Below are positions 22,450 through 30,599 of a stretch of 64,000 bases of DNA, piece after piece (position 1 is the stretch's first letter; each line of letters opens with the position of its first letter). The stretch lies in assembly GCF_001027285.1 (NCBI RefSeq), contig NZ_CP011509.1:9324501-9388500 (forward strand). Reading direction: 5' to 3'. Below the pieces are notes generated by a model. It was not told the origin of the DNA. It searched no databases and saw nothing but the letters and a program-made list of their open reading frames with translations. A program made the translations under genes and the position numbers. This DNA comes from Archangium gephyra (GTDB taxonomy: Bacteria > Myxococcota > Myxococcia > Myxococcales > Myxococcaceae).

Positions 22450-24549
22450 ATGGGACAGCTCAAGCTGCTGGTGCAGGTGGCCTTCCGCAACCTGTTCGCC
22501 AGCTGGGTCAACGTCATCATCGGCGGCATCATCCTCTTCGGCACCGTGCTGGTGGTGGTGGGTGGCGCGGTGGTGGACAGCCTGGACGAGTCGATGAGCC
22601 GCAGCATCATCGGCAGCGTCGCGGGCCACCTCCAGGTGTACTCGGAGAAGTCCAAGGACTCGCTCGCCCTCTACGGGAACATGGGCGGCGAGGCGGACCT
22701 GCGCGTCATCGAGCGCTTCTCCGACATCAAGAAGGTGCTGGAGCAGCACCCCAACGTGAAGACGGTGGTCCCCATGGGGACCAACTCCACCATGCTGATG
22801 TCCGGCAACACGGTGGACCTGACGCTGGCGCGTCTGAGAGACCTCTACAAGCAGGCCGCCGCGGGAGAGACACCCGAGCTGCGCGCGCAGATCGACAGCC
22901 TCAAGTCCCACGTGCGCCAGATGATCGCCCTGCTCGAGAAGGACCTGGAGCGGCGCAACGCCATCGCCGCCGAGAGCGCCCTGGATCCCGCGGACCTGCT
23001 GGCCCTCGAGCGCGCCCGCACCCCGGAGTTCTGGGAGGGTTTCGAGAAGGACCCGCTCGCCTCGCTCGAGCTGCTGGAGAACCGCATCGCCCCCCTGGTG
23101 ACGGACGGCGACATGGTCCCCCTGCGCTATCTGGGCACCGACCTGGTCAACTTCCAGAAGACCTTCGACCGGATGCGCGTCGTGGACGGCACCGCCGTGC
23201 CCGAGGGCCAGCGCGGCCTGCTGCTGCCCAAGTTCTCCTACGAGGAGTTCTTCAAGCTCAAGACGGCGCGCCGGCTGGACATCATCAAGGAGGCGCGTGA
23301 CATCAACCACCGGAAGATCGCCGAGGATCCCGACCTCCAGCGCCGCCTGAAGGAGAACCAGACCCAGACGCGGGAGCTCCTCTTCCAGCTGGATCCCCTC
23401 AAGACGCAGCAGGCCATCGCACGGCTGCAGAAGGCCCTCGGAAGCAACGAGGCGGACCTGGAGAAGCTGCTGGTGGCGTTCTTCACCATGGACGACGCCA
23501 ACTTCGACACGCGCTACCAGCAGTTCTACGCGGAGCTGGTGCCCCTGCTGAACCTGTACCGCCTCCGGCTGGGGGACGAGCTGTCCATCACCTCCTTCAC
23601 CCGCACGGGTTACGCGCGGAGCGCGAACGTGAAGGTGTACGGCACCTACGAGTTCACCGGCATGGAGAAGTCCCAGCTGGCCGGCTCGCTCAGCCTGATG
23701 GACCTCATCACCTTCCGCGAGCTGTACGGCTACATGACGGTGGACCAGAAGGACGAGCTGGAGAAGCTCCAGGCGGCCAGCGGCGTCACCGACGTGAAGC
23801 GCGAGGACGCCGAGGCGGCCCTCTTCGGCGAGGACAGTTCCCTGGTGGCGGAGACCGCCTCGGGCGCCATCGACGAGGACGTGCAGCTCGAGGGCTCATC
23901 CCTGGCCCGGCGCCAGCAGGAACAGCTCCTGCGCAAGTACACCCAGCAGGACATCGACGAGGGCGTGGTGCTCCATGCAGCGGTAATGCTGAAGGACCCG
24001 GACTCGCTGGAGCAGACCATGGTGGAGCTCCAGGAGGCGTCCAGGAAGGCCGGACTGCCGCTCAAGGTCGTCTCCTGGCACCAGGCCTCGGACCTCGTCG
24101 GGCAGATCATCCTGGTGGCCAAGCTGGTGCTCTACGCGGCCGTGTTCATCATCTTCGTGGTGGCCGTGGTCATCATCAACAACGCGGTGATGATGGCCAC
24201 GCTGCAGCGGGTGCGGGAGATCGGCACCATGCGGGCCATCGGGGCGCAGCGCGGCTTCGTCCTGAGCCTGGTGCTGCTGGAGACCACCGTGCTGGGCCTG
24301 GTGTTCGGCGCGGCCGGTGCGCTGCTGGGCACCCTGGCCGTGAAGGGGCTCGGGACCGCGGGCATCCCCGCGTTCCACGAGTCGATGTACTTCTTCTTCT
24401 CCGGCCCTCGCCTCTTCCCCACCCTGCAGCCCTCCAACATCATCACCGCCCTGGTCATCGTGCTCGGGGTGTCCGCCTTCTCCACCTTCTACCCGGCGTA
24501 CCTCGCCACCCGGGTCTCGCCCCTCCAGGCGATGCAGACGGACGAGTGA
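22450..24549 (+). CDS. FtsX-type ABC permease with large periplasmic insertion
   Basis: 699 residues. One N-terminal membrane helix (residues 15-40), then a periplasmic part of about 500 residues with coiled-coil stretches (LRAQIDSLKSHVRQMIALLE; LFQLDPLKTQQAIARLQKAL). Three C-terminal membrane helices include the FtsX motif ATLQRVREIGTMRAIGAQRG. MacB-PCD/LolC/LolE periplasmic parts are usually about 230 residues, so more than half of this insertion has no counterpart. It pairs with the 433-residue permease next to it. Confidence 0.9.
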   Translation: MGQLKLLVQVAFRNLFASWVNVIIGGIILFGTVLVVVGGAVVDSLDESMSRSIIGSVAGHLQVYSEKSKDSLALYGNMGGEADLRVIERFSDIKKVLEQHPNVKTVVPMGTNSTMLMSGNTVDLTLARLRDLYKQAAAGETPELRAQIDSLKSHVRQMIALLEKDLERRNAIAAESALDPADLLALERARTPEFWEGFEKDPLASLELLENRIAPLVTDGDMVPLRYLGTDLVNFQKTFDRMRVVDGTAVPEGQRGLLLPKFSYEEFFKLKTARRLDIIKEARDINHRKIAEDPDLQRRLKENQTQTRELLFQLDPLKTQQAIARLQKALGSNEADLEKLLVAFFTMDDANFDTRYQQFYAELVPLLNLYRLRLGDELSITSFTRTGYARSANVKVYGTYEFTGMEKSQLAGSLSLMDLITFRELYGYMTVDQKDELEKLQAASGVTDVKREDAEAALFGEDSSLVAETASGAIDEDVQLEGSSLARRQQEQLLRKYTQQDIDEGVVLHAAVMLKDPDSLEQTMVELQEASRKAGLPLKVVSWHQASDLVGQIILVAKLVLYAAVFIIFVVAVVIINNAVMMATLQRVREIGTMRAIGAQRGFVLSLVLLETTVLGLVFGAAGALLGTLAVKGLGTAGIPAFHESMYFFFSGPRLFPTLQPSNIITALVIVLGVSAFSTFYPAYLATRVSPLQAMQTDE

Positions 24550-24553
24550 AGCC

Positions 24554-25855
24554 ATGTTCCAACTCCTGCTCATCGCCCTGCGCAACCTCGAGTCGCACCG
24601 GCGCCGCACGCTGCTGCTCGGCGGCGCCATCGCTGGCGTCACCGCCCTGCTCGTCATCCTCATGGGCCTGTCCAACGGCATCCAGCGGACGACGGTGGAG
24701 ACGGCCACCACGCTCATGACGGGCCACGTCAACGTGGCCGGCTTCTACAAGGTGACCGCCGGCCAGTCCGCCCCCGTCGTCACCGGCTTCCCCTCCATCC
24801 AGAAGCAGCTCCTCGAGGAGGTGCCCGAGCTGGACTACATGGTCCAGCGCGGCCGCGGCTACTCCAAGGTGGTCAGCGACACCAGCTCCATGGACCTGGT
24901 GCTGGGCGGCATCGACATCAAGAACGAGACGGGCTTCCGCAAGGCCCTCATCATGCGCGAGGGCCGGCTGGAGGACCTGGAGCAGCCCAACACCCTGCTG
25001 CTCTTCGAGGAGCAGGCCAAGAAGCTCGAGGTGAAGGTGGGCGACACCGTCACCCTCTCCTCCCCCACCATGCGCGGCACCAGCAACACCGTGGACGTGC
25101 GCGTGGCCGCCATCGCCACCAACGTGGGCATGCTCAGCTCCGTCTTCTGCTACCTGCCCAACTCCACCCTGCGCGCCCTCTACCAGATGCGCGAGGACGC
25201 CACCGGCGCCCTCCACCTCTACCTCAAGGACACCGCGGACGTCCCCGCCGTCCAGGCCCGCCTCATGAAGCGCCTGCCCGAGCTCGGCCACAAGGTGCTC
25301 GACCACAACCCCAACCCCTTCTTCATGAAGTTCGAGTCCGTCAACCGCGAGGCCTGGACGGGCCAGCGCCTGGACATCACCAACTGGGAGGATGAGATCT
25401 CCTTCATCACCTGGTCGGTGAAGGCGCTCAACGGGCTCACCGTGGGACTGCTCGTCCTGCTGCTCATCATCATCAGCGTGGGCGTCATGAACACCATGTG
25501 GATCGCCATCCGCGAGCGCACCCGGGAGATCGGCACGCTGCGCGCCATCGGCATGCAGCGGGGCTGGGTGGTGCTGATGTTCCTGCTCGAGGCCTTCATG
25601 CTCGCGCTGTTCGGGACGATGTCCGGCGCGCTGGTGGGCATGGCCGTGTGCCTGGGCCTGAACGCCGCCCACATCAACATGCCCGTGGCCGTCCAGCTCC
25701 TCATCATGTCCGAGCAGCTGCGCTTCGCGGTGAGCCCGTTCGCCGTGGCCGGCTCCATCTTCATCATCACGTTCTGCACCACCCTCGTCTCGCTCATTCC
25801 CTCCTTCCTCGCCGCGCGGATGAAGCCCGTCACGGCGATGCACCACATCGGGTGA
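24554..25855 (+). CDS. FtsX-type ABC permease (LolC/LolE/MacB-like)
   Basis: 433 residues, the common four-helix form: helix 1 (LLLGGAIAGVTALLVILMGL), periplasmic MacB-type core of about 230 residues, and three C-terminal helices with TREIGTLRAIGMQRGWVV. Four bases after the larger permease; together they should form the heterodimer driven by the ATPase 21688-22449. Substrate not known; lipoproteins, lipids or secondary products are the options for this superfamily. Confidence 0.93.
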   Translation: MFQLLLIALRNLESHRRRTLLLGGAIAGVTALLVILMGLSNGIQRTTVETATTLMTGHVNVAGFYKVTAGQSAPVVTGFPSIQKQLLEEVPELDYMVQRGRGYSKVVSDTSSMDLVLGGIDIKNETGFRKALIMREGRLEDLEQPNTLLLFEEQAKKLEVKVGDTVTLSSPTMRGTSNTVDVRVAAIATNVGMLSSVFCYLPNSTLRALYQMREDATGALHLYLKDTADVPAVQARLMKRLPELGHKVLDHNPNPFFMKFESVNREAWTGQRLDITNWEDEISFITWSVKALNGLTVGLLVLLLIIISVGVMNTMWIAIRERTREIGTLRAIGMQRGWVVLMFLLEAFMLALFGTMSGALVGMAVCLGLNAAHINMPVAVQLLIMSEQLRFAVSPFAVAGSIFIITFCTTLVSLIPSFLAARMKPVTAMHHIG

Positions 25856-26649
25856 TGACCATGACCCTGCGCAACCTCTTCGGTGCCGTGCTCGCCGCGG
25901 TGCTCCTCGCCGCTCCCGCCGCCCGGGCCGCCGACATGAAGGACCCGGCCGAGCTCAAGAAGCTGCTGGAGACGCTCGATGACCGCCAGCGCAACGGCGG
26001 CGACTACAAGTCGCTGATGTACATCGAGCAGAAGGAGAAGGACAAAACGGACGTCGTCCGCGAGGCCGTGGTGTACCGCCGTGACGCCAAGGATCAGCTG
26101 ATGATCCTCATGACCAAGCCCAAGGGCGAGGCCGGCAAGGGCTACCTGCGGCTGGAGAAGAACCTCTGGAGCTACGATCCCAACACCGGCAAGTGGGAGC
26201 GGCGCACCGAGCGCGAGCGCATCGCCGGCACCGACAGCCGCCGCGCCGACTTCGACGAGTCCCGGCTCGCCGAGGAGTTCGATGCGGCCTTCGAGGGCGA
26301 GGAGAAGCTCGGCAAGTTCACCGCCTGGAAGCTCGTCCTCACCGCCAAGCAGGGCGTGGACGTGGCCTACCCCGTGGTGCACCTGTGGGTGGACAAGGAG
26401 ACGTCCAACATCCTCAAGCGCCAGGAGTTCGCCCTCTCCAAGCGCCTGATGCGCACCGCCTACTTCCCCAAGTGGATGAAGGTCTTCAGCGAGTCCAAGA
26501 AGGCCGACGTCTGGTTCCCCCAGGAGATGCGCTTCTATGACGAGGTGGAGAAGGCCAACTCCACCGTCATCGTCGTGAAGAACGTGGACCTGAAGGCCCT
26601 GGAGGAGAACATCTTCACCAAGGCCTGGCTCGAGAGCAAAAGCCGATGA
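25855..26649 (+). CDS. LolA-like outer-membrane lipoprotein-sorting protein
   Basis: 264 residues. The TGATG overlap with the permease stop supports the ATG at 25855; a second ATG at 25861 is possible. Signal peptide (LFGAVLAAVLLAAPAARA), then a LolA/LolB-like fold: GKGYLRLEKNLWSYDPNTGK and later VVHLWVDKETSNILKRQEFA. This family accompanies MacB/LolCDE-like permeases and is thought to carry a lipid or lipoprotein across the periplasm. No lipobox. Confidence 0.85.
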   Translation: MTMTLRNLFGAVLAAVLLAAPAARAADMKDPAELKKLLETLDDRQRNGGDYKSLMYIEQKEKDKTDVVREAVVYRRDAKDQLMILMTKPKGEAGKGYLRLEKNLWSYDPNTGKWERRTERERIAGTDSRRADFDESRLAEEFDAAFEGEEKLGKFTAWKLVLTAKQGVDVAYPVVHLWVDKETSNILKRQEFALSKRLMRTAYFPKWMKVFSESKKADVWFPQEMRFYDEVEKANSTVIVVKNVDLKALEENIFTKAWLESKSR

Positions 26650-28211
26650 GCACCCGCACCACCCTGGCGCTCGCCGCGGCCCTCGCCACGCTGCCCGCGC
26701 TCGCCCAGGAGCGCCCCAGCGAGGGAGACCTCTTCGGCGGTGAGACTCCAGCGACGCAGGAGGCCTCGCCCGCTCCGGCGGACGCGCCCCGCCCCGACGA
26801 GAGTGCCCTCTTCGGCGATGCCCCCGAGGCCCCTCCGGCCGCCGCGGCCCCGGAGTCCCAGGACCCCCGGCCCGGGGACCGGGACGCGCAGGCGCTCGAT
26901 GGCCCGGCGGCCACCAACGCCTTCGACACCGAGGACGCCGTCGAGGATCCGCTGAAGATCGGCGGCCGCTTCTACCTGCGCGCCCTCTCCCAGGGCAGCG
27001 AGGGGGTGTCCTTCGGCAACACCTCCTTATCCGCCCCCATGCTGGTGGACGGCTACTTCGATGCGCGCCCCACCGACCGGCTGCGTGGCTTCGTGCTCGG
27101 CCGGCTCACCTTCGACCCGACGCGCAAGGAGGGCTCGGGCAGCCTCGTGCCCTCGGTGTCCTCCGCGTCCGCCGCCGCCGCCGAGCCCCGCGTGCTGCTG
27201 GACCAGGCCTGGCTGCGCTTCGACCTCGGCCGCACCCTCTTCATCACCGCCGGCAAGCAGCACGTGAAGTGGGGCACCGCGCGCTTCTGGAATCCCACCG
27301 ACTTCCTCAGCCCCCAGCGCAGGGATCCGCTCGCCCTCTTCGACGCGCGCACCGGCGCCACCATGCTCAAGGTGCACGTGCCCTGGGAGGCCAGGGGCTG
27401 GAACTTCTACGCCATCGGCCTGCTCGACAACGCCGGCCCCGCCGACACGCTCGGCCGCGTCGGTGGCGCCGCCCGTGCCGAGGTGGTGCTCGGCTCCACC
27501 GAGCTGGGCTTCGATGCCGTGCTCCAGCGCGGCCGCAAGCCCCGCTTCGGGTTCGACTTCTCCTCCGGCCTCGGCCCCATCGACATCTACGGCGAGCTGG
27601 CCGTCCGCAGGGGCCTGGATACGCCCGTGTACCGGTTGCCCGCCGGCCTCGCGCTCGAGGAGCTCTTCAACCCGGGCACCGGCGGCCCCCCGCTCGACAT
27701 TGGCGCGCTCCCCATCGAGGCGCAGTACCTGGACGGCTCCTACGTCCCGCAGGTGAGCGGCGGCGCCACCTGGACGTTCGCGTACTCGGAGAACGACACC
27801 GCCACCGTGGGCGTCGAGTACTTCTACAACCCGACGGGCTACTCCACCTCGGCCGTCTACCCGTACCTGCTCTTCCAGGGGCAGTTCCAGCCCTTCTTCC
27901 TCGGCCAGCACTACGCCGCCGTCTACGGGCTGCTGTCCGGGCCGGGCTCCTGGGACGACACCAACTTCATCCTGTCCAACCTGGGCAACCTCTCCGATCG
28001 CTCCTTCATCACCCGCCTGGACGTGACGCACCGGGCCCTGCGCTACCTCAGCGTCGAGGCCTTCGTCGCCCTCAACTACGGCCAGAAGGGCGGCGAGTTC
28101 CGCTTCGCCCTCAACCTGCCGGCCATGCGCCGGGGCGGGCAGGAAATCCCCCCCATCAGCATCGCCCCGCCCACGCTCCAGGCCGGCGTGGGCCTGCGCA
28201 TCGACCTCTGA
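26646..28211 (+). CDS. Outer-membrane beta-barrel protein of the ABC locus
   Basis: 521 residues, ATGA overlap with the LolA-like gene. Signal peptide MSTRTTLALAAALATLPALA, an acidic Ala/Pro-rich linker with repeated (D/A)LFG(D/G) at residues 20-75, and then alternating beta strands (GRFYLRALSQG, VDGYFDARPTDRLRGFVLG, WLRFDLGRTLFITAGKQHVK) to the C-terminus, which ends VGLRIDL like an outer-membrane insertion signal. The barrel is DUF1302/porin-like in character. As last gene of the operon it completes a route from inner membrane (ABC), through periplasm (LolA-like) to outer membrane. Confidence 0.8.
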   Translation: MSTRTTLALAAALATLPALAQERPSEGDLFGGETPATQEASPAPADAPRPDESALFGDAPEAPPAAAAPESQDPRPGDRDAQALDGPAATNAFDTEDAVEDPLKIGGRFYLRALSQGSEGVSFGNTSLSAPMLVDGYFDARPTDRLRGFVLGRLTFDPTRKEGSGSLVPSVSSASAAAAEPRVLLDQAWLRFDLGRTLFITAGKQHVKWGTARFWNPTDFLSPQRRDPLALFDARTGATMLKVHVPWEARGWNFYAIGLLDNAGPADTLGRVGGAARAEVVLGSTELGFDAVLQRGRKPRFGFDFSSGLGPIDIYGELAVRRGLDTPVYRLPAGLALEELFNPGTGGPPLDIGALPIEAQYLDGSYVPQVSGGATWTFAYSENDTATVGVEYFYNPTGYSTSAVYPYLLFQGQFQPFFLGQHYAAVYGLLSGPGSWDDTNFILSNLGNLSDRSFITRLDVTHRALRYLSVEAFVALNYGQKGGEFRFALNLPAMRRGGQEIPPISIAPPTLQAGVGLRIDL

Positions 28212-28212
28212 T

Positions 28213-28237
28213 AAGCCCCTGAAACCAGGGGGCTTTT
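28213..28237 (+). terminator. Terminator of the ABC locus
   Basis: AAGCCCCTG and CAGGGGGCTT stem with loop AAAC, followed by TT and CGG, two bases after the stop codon. Confidence 0.85.
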
Positions 28238-28280
28238 CGGGCCACCACCGGGAAACGGGAAAAATTCGGTCCCCGTCCAC

Positions 28281-28307
28281 GCAACTTCCCCGGGGGCCGG
28301 GCGATAA
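28281..28307 (+). promoter_or_regulatory. Sigma-28-like promoter outside the T3SS cluster
   Basis: Plus strand: GCAACTTC, 11 bases, GGCGATAA, ending 39 bases before the ATG of 28347-28805. It shares AACT, spacing and CGATAA with the six sites in the T3SS locus, although strand, spacer and neighbours all differ. Confidence 0.5.
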
Positions 28308-28346
28308 TGCCTTCAAAGCATTCGCGTCATTCCCGAAAGGTCTCCT

Positions 28347-28805
28347 ATGTCCACCCGCATCGGAAACAACACCTCCACCTTCGCTGCTACCACGGCGGCC
28401 CGCACGGCTGGCCCGACGATCAAGGCCCCGACCGCGGAGGAGCTCAAGGGCGTCAAGTCCGGGAGCGAGCTCGGGACGGACCTCAAGCTCGGCGTGACCA
28501 CCGACTCCAAGCTGGAGGACGTTCAGGCCGCCCTCGGGCAGCTCGTGGGCAAGGGCAAGGGCGACAGCTACGGCATGATGATCGAGGGCCTGGGCAAGGC
28601 CTTCAAGGGCCGCGCGCTGGAAGGCATCCAGAAGGACATGGCCGCCTGGCTCAAGGACAACAAGAACGCGACCCCGGCCCAGGTGTTCGAGCAGGCCTCC
28701 AAGGTCATGATGAAGCAGGTCCTGATGAACCAGACGTTCAAGCAGACCATCGACCAGATGGCCAGCGCCGCCGTCTCCCGCATGAAGGACACCTTCGAGG
28801 GCTGA
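28347..28805 (+). CDS. Candidate T3SS-coregulated secreted protein
   Basis: 152 residues, no signal peptide. Ser/Thr/Asn/Ala-rich first 30 residues (MSTRIGNNTSTFAATTAART), as in many T3SS export signals, then helices (QAALGQLVGKGKGDSYGMMI; EGLGKAFKGRALEGIQKDM) and a C-terminal amphipathic, Met-rich helix (VMMKQVLMNQTFKQTIDQMA). It is a single-gene unit between the ABC terminator and a coiled-coil gene. The sigma-28-like site before it suggests regulation together with the needle genes. The family is not recognised; effector, tip or filament protein are possible. Secretion is inferred. Confidence 0.65.
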   Translation: MSTRIGNNTSTFAATTAARTAGPTIKAPTAEELKGVKSGSELGTDLKLGVTTDSKLEDVQAALGQLVGKGKGDSYGMMIEGLGKAFKGRALEGIQKDMAAWLKDNKNATPAQVFEQASKVMMKQVLMNQTFKQTIDQMASAAVSRMKDTFEG

Positions 28806-28920
28806 TGCGGACCTCGTCCGGCCGGGGTGGGCGGTCCGCCTGCTCGCCCCTCGGACGGCTGAACGGAGGCGCGTCCTCCAGGCTGTACCGGTTCGTCCGC
28901 CGGTGGACACGTTTGGGGAG

Positions 28921-29499
28921 ATGAGCCTTCTCGCCCTCTCCCTGACCCTGTTGCTCGGACAGACCCCCGCCCAGGCGCCCACCCTCGAGGAGTTGGAGCG
29001 CACCGCGCGGGAAGCGGAAGTGAAGCAACTGCGCGCCCAGGTGGAGCTCCTTCAGACCGAGCTGGAGGCTCAGCAGAGCCAGCAGCAGGAGGACCAGGAG
29101 CGCCTCCAATCCCTGGAGCAGCGCGAAGCCACCGTGAGCGCCCGGGCCCAGGCCCTGGAGCAGCTCCGGCTGCAACGCGTGGAGAGCCTGCGCAGCGGCT
29201 ACCAGTGGATGATCACCGCGGACCAGCTGCTCGAGAAGGGCGACTTCTCCGTGGGGCCGGCCCTCACCTACGCCCGGCAGGACATCTCCGACGCCCTCGC
29301 CAACGCCGGCGAGACGGGCGGGGGTGACACCGCGCGCTTCCTGGAGAGCGCGCTCGGCCGGCTCATCACCCTCGAGGAGTCCGTGGAGCAGCGCGACCTC
29401 TACCGGGCCCGCCTGGAGCTGCAGACCGCTGGCTTCGAGCTGAACCAGGCCTGGAGGCTCAGCCTCCAGCGCCCGGGTGCCACGCTCGTCAATCAGTAG
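28921..29499 (+). CDS. Periplasmic coiled-coil protein of unknown function
   Basis: 192 residues from the ATG at 28921; a GTG at 28903 is the alternative. Signal peptide (SLLALSLTLLLGQTPAQA), then a Glu/Gln-rich coiled coil at residues 20-85 (LRAQVELLQTELEAQQSQQQ) and a helical C-terminal part (SGYQWMITADQLLEKGDFSV). The last seven bases overlap the end of the convergent EAL gene. No family was recognised; a periplasmic scaffold is a guess. Confidence 0.65.
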   Translation: MSLLALSLTLLLGQTPAQAPTLEELERTAREAEVKQLRAQVELLQTELEAQQSQQQEDQERLQSLEQREATVSARAQALEQLRLQRVESLRSGYQWMITADQLLEKGDFSVGPALTYARQDISDALANAGETGGGDTARFLESALGRLITLEESVEQRDLYRARLELQTAGFELNQAWRLSLQRPGATLVNQ

Positions 29500-30590
29500 T
29501 AGTGCGGCGTGACCATGGCGGGCGGACTGGTCGGCTTCGCGATGAGGTAGCCCTGCACGAAGTCCACCCCGTGCTCGCGCACCCACCGCAGCTCCTCCGG
29601 CGTCTCGATGCCCTCGGCCACGGTGAGGATGCCCAGCTTCTGCGCCAGCTCCAGCAGCTTCTCCGTGATGGACGCCTTGTAGGTGTCCTGGTGGATGCCC
29701 CGGATGAGCTCCATGTCCAGCTTCATGATGTCCGGACGCAGCTGGTGGATGAGGTTCAGCGACGAGTACCCCGCCCCCAGGTCATCCAGCGCCACCCGGA
29801 AGCCCGCCTGCCGGTAGTAGGCGATCAACGTCTTGAGGTGGTTGGCGTCCGGCGTGTGGTCCGACTCGATGATCTCGAAGACCACGTTGCTCGGCGGCAT
29901 GCCCACCTCGGAGATGGCCGCCACCGTGGAGCGCAGGCAGAACGCCGGATCGTAGATGGCCGTGGGCGTGAAGTTGATGAAGATGGGCACCTTGAGCCCC
30001 AGCCGGGCCGCCTCGCGCACCGCGGACAGCCGCGCCGCCAGATCCAACTGGAAGAGCAGATCCGCGTCACGCGCCAGCGTCAGCATCTTGCCGGGGAACA
30101 CCAGAGCCCCGTCCGGCTCCAGGCCGCGCAGCAGCGCCTCGTAGGCGTACACCTGGCGCGTGTCCTTGGCGTTCACGATGGGCTGGTAGTGGCTGGTGAT
30201 GCGCTTCTCGGCCAGCATGTCCACCAGCCAGCCCGAGCGGCTGAGGGTGAAGAGCTGCGGCAGCGAGCCCACCCGGGGGAAGTCCCCCAGGCCCGGCTCG
30301 CCCTCGCCCTCGACGAAGAGCGCGCGCGTGGCCCGCGACTCCTCGCCCGTCAGCGCGCCCATGACGTCGGCCACGAAGGCGCTCAGCTGCGCGCCCTCCA
30401 GCCGCACCGCCACGCAGCGATCATTGGGCATGGCCTGGTGCTGGCGCCCGGAGTCTCCCAGCTGCCGGACCAGCTTGCCGTAGCTGTGGCCCAGCGGCAG
30501 CCAGAGGAAGAGCCGGCCCGCCCCCTCCATCTCCAGCTTCTCTGGCAGGGACTGGCACCGCTCACACGACTTCGACACGGTCTGGCTCAT
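29493..30590 (-). CDS. EAL-domain cyclic-di-GMP phosphodiesterase
   Basis: 365 residues. GAGG lies four bases before the ATG at 30590; a GTG at 30599 is less likely. The first 120 residues are not typical sensor domains; they hold a CxxC pair (CERCQS) and an SHYQPIV start of EAL. EAL domain 130-365: EALLRG, INFTP, FEIIES, DDLGAGYSSLN, KLDMELIRG, VAEGIET and VQGYLIAKP, with all catalytic acids, Lys and Gln present, so hydrolysis of c-di-GMP is expected. The N-terminal half may be a divergent sensory domain similar to BLUF-less EAL regulators. Overlaps 28921-29499 by seven bases. Confidence 0.9.
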   Translation of the reverse strand: MSQTVSKSCERCQSLPEKLEMEGAGRLFLWLPLGHSYGKLVRQLGDSGRQHQAMPNDRCVAVRLEGAQLSAFVADVMGALTGEESRATRALFVEGEGEPGLGDFPRVGSLPQLFTLSRSGWLVDMLAEKRITSHYQPIVNAKDTRQVYAYEALLRGLEPDGALVFPGKMLTLARDADLLFQLDLAARLSAVREAARLGLKVPIFINFTPTAIYDPAFCLRSTVAAISEVGMPPSNVVFEIIESDHTPDANHLKTLIAYYRQAGFRVALDDLGAGYSSLNLIHQLRPDIMKLDMELIRGIHQDTYKASITEKLLELAQKLGILTVAEGIETPEELRWVREHGVDFVQGYLIAKPTSPPAMVTPHYY

Positions 30591-30599
30591 GCGCCTCAC

